From the NCBI GenBank assembly GCA_003820635.1, contig RPOS01000244.1:1-6622 (forward strand): a DNA stretch of 6,622 bases. Direction: 5' to 3'. Source of the stretch: Verrucomicrobiaceae bacterium (GTDB lineage: Bacteria; Verrucomicrobiota; Verrucomicrobiae; Verrucomicrobiales; Akkermansiaceae). Shown piece by piece: positions 5,751 to 6,622 of this stretch (position 1 is the first letter of the stretch; the number at the start of each line of letters is the position of its first letter). The notes below the pieces were generated by a model. The model was not told where the DNA came from. It worked only from the letters and a program-made list of their open reading frames with translations, and searched no databases. The position numbers and the translations under genes are program-made.

Positions 5751-6194
5751 TCAGTTGGCGATCACCGGGATGCTTCTGGGTTTCGATTTCTCCGCGCGGG
5801 GCAGCGTGATCGCCAGCACGCCCTTCTCGTATTTTGCGGAAATTTTATCCTCCTCCACCTCGAAGGGCAGCGTGAAAGTCCGCGCAAACGGCCCACTGCT
5901 GCGCTCCTTGCGGTGGCACACGACGCCCTCACCCTCCGGCGCGTTGTCCTGCAAAGTAGCGCGAATGGTCAACTGGCCCTTGGTGAGGCTGATTTCCAGA
6001 TCCGCCGGGTCCACACCCGGGATCTCCGCGGTCACGATCGCCTCGTTGGAGTCGCTGAGCAGATTGACGAGCGGAAAGCGCGCCGTGCGCGCCGCCGGCA
6101 AGCCACCTTCGAACAGGCGGTTCATTTCCCGCTGCAAGTCCCTGAGGGCTGCGAAAGTCCCCCACGGATGAATGGTCATGGTGTTTGAATTCAT
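5751..6194 (-). CDS. Small heat-shock protein, Hsp20/alpha-crystallin family (first of pair)
   Basis: Holdase chaperone of the same family as its downstream neighbour, 147 residues from ATG 6194. The N-terminal arm is an amphipathic segment (FAALRDLQREMNRLFEG, 14-30), as in class A bacterial small heat-shock proteins. The alpha-crystallin domain (about 39-135) contains IVTAEIPGVDPADLEI, GPFARTFTLP (101-110) and GVLAITLP (125-132). The C-terminal IPV (142-144) is the inter-dimer contact. Other possible starts are TTG 6209 and ATG 6179. ATG 6194 is preferred because a weak GAAAG lies about 10 bases upstream and it keeps the whole N-terminal arm. It heads the hsp20 pair. No CIRCE element or sigma-32 promoter was recognised upstream. 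Confidence 0.95.
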   Translation of the reverse strand: MNSNTMTIHPWGTFAALRDLQREMNRLFEGGLPAARTARFPLVNLLSDSNEAIVTAEIPGVDPADLEISLTKGQLTIRATLQDNAPEGEGVVCHRKERSSGPFARTFTLPFEVEEDKISAKYEKGVLAITLPRAEKSKPRSIPVIAN

Positions 6195-6495
6195 GATTTT
6201 GGCTTTCAACAGTTGGTTTCAAATCGCTTGCCCGACCATCGGATCGGTGCAGCTCGTAACCATTCCAGCAAAGCCGGTGCCACGCCCCATCAACAAACCC
6301 AAGTTACTGATCACCAGAAGATAGCGACCACACTCCAAGGAGCGGCATCATCCCATCCGCGTCAGCTTTTCGCAGAAATGCGCCATTTTTTCCCAATGCG
6401 ATGCGTCAAGCTGGCCTCATCGGCCCGCTGACCACCCGTCAGCCACTCCCCATGCCTGAATCTGCATGGGAACCGGAAAAATCCCGCCGAAATTC
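6195..6495. other. Non-coding spacer between hsp20 and tRNA-Arg
   Basis: About 300 bases separate the two divergent transcription units. I see no convincing gene; the one small open frame on the + strand (6213-6431) has no recognisable features. The spacer must hold the hsp20 promoter, but I could not place it. It also contains a short hairpin (6449-6470) and an A/T-rich patch near 6386-6392. Confidence 0.5.
6449..6470. repeat. Short inverted repeat upstream of tRNA-Arg
   Basis: CCCATGC (6449-6455) and GCATGGG (6464-6470) form a perfect 7-bp stem with an 8-base loop, 26 bases before the tRNA -35 box. It could be an operator or simply chance structure. Confidence 0.4.
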
Positions 6496-6525
6496 TTGAC
6501 ACTCGCCGCCAAAGCAAGCTTTCAT
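6496..6525 (+). promoter_or_regulatory. Sigma-70-type promoter for tRNA-Arg
   Basis: A perfect TTGACA (6496-6501) is followed after 18 bases by TTTCAT (6520-6525, 4 of 6 to the -10 consensus). Initiation near 6532 would leave a leader of about 16 bases before the tRNA, followed by GC-rich sequence. This is the best promoter match in the window. Confidence 0.5.
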
Positions 6526-6547
6526 CCCGCCCCGCGCCAATCGCAAT

Positions 6548-6621
<74 letters not shown>

Positions 6622-6622
6622 C

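Noticed and set aside
6195..6240. RNA thermometer in the hsp20 leader
   Set aside because: There are two TTGAAA copies and a CAACTGTTG motif, but no convincing pairing that hides the weak GAAAG ribosome-binding site.
6213..6431. 72-codon + strand open frame in the hsp20-tRNA spacer
   Set aside because: Composition is random-looking, with no ribosome-binding site or domain feature.

Overview
The window reads as a high-GC bacterial chromosome segment, most likely from the Verrucomicrobiota (Luteolibacter/Haloferula-like). This is an inference from four things: a one-chain glycyl-tRNA synthetase, a Tat-exported Gfo/Idh/MocA oxidoreductase of the kind abundant in the Planctomycetes-Verrucomicrobia group, an ISAs1-type transposase remnant, and a general scarcity of clear Shine-Dalgarno sequences. 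No marker settles the genus.

Layout, left to right. (1) 1-404: the C-terminal end of a SNF2-family helicase on the + strand. It is cut by the window edge and separated from the first 60 bases by an in-frame stop. (2) 511-1263, - strand: a Gfo/Idh/MocA oxidoreductase that keeps its Tat signal, its first glycine-rich turn and its C-terminal half but has lost the middle, apparently by an in-frame deletion. (3) 1408-2781, + strand: an intact glycyl-tRNA synthetase (glyQS), converging on (4) an intact ilvC (ketol-acid reductoisomerase, 2871-3917, - strand), with a near-symmetrical bidirectional terminator between them. (5) 4034-4480: a 447-bp internally deleted ISAs1-family element with 18-bp inverted ends matching at 16 of 18 positions. 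It abuts the first 25 codons of an MFS transporter (4481-4555, - strand) whose remainder is missing. (6) 4651-6194, - strand: ruvA preceded by two tandem small heat-shock protein (Hsp20) genes. (7) A 353-bp spacer, then tRNA-Arg(ACG) on the + strand at the right edge, with a good promoter.

The intact genes are housekeeping functions: translation (glyQS, tRNA-Arg), branched-chain amino acid synthesis (ilvC), Holliday-junction processing (ruvA) and protein-aggregation control (hsp20 pair). Between them lie at least three decayed loci (oxidoreductase, transposase, MFS transporter), each showing loss of internal or downstream sequence. I see no CRISPR array, phage module, toxin-antitoxin pair or recognisable new defence system. 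The most informative signal is the deletion-derivative IS and the transporter it truncates.
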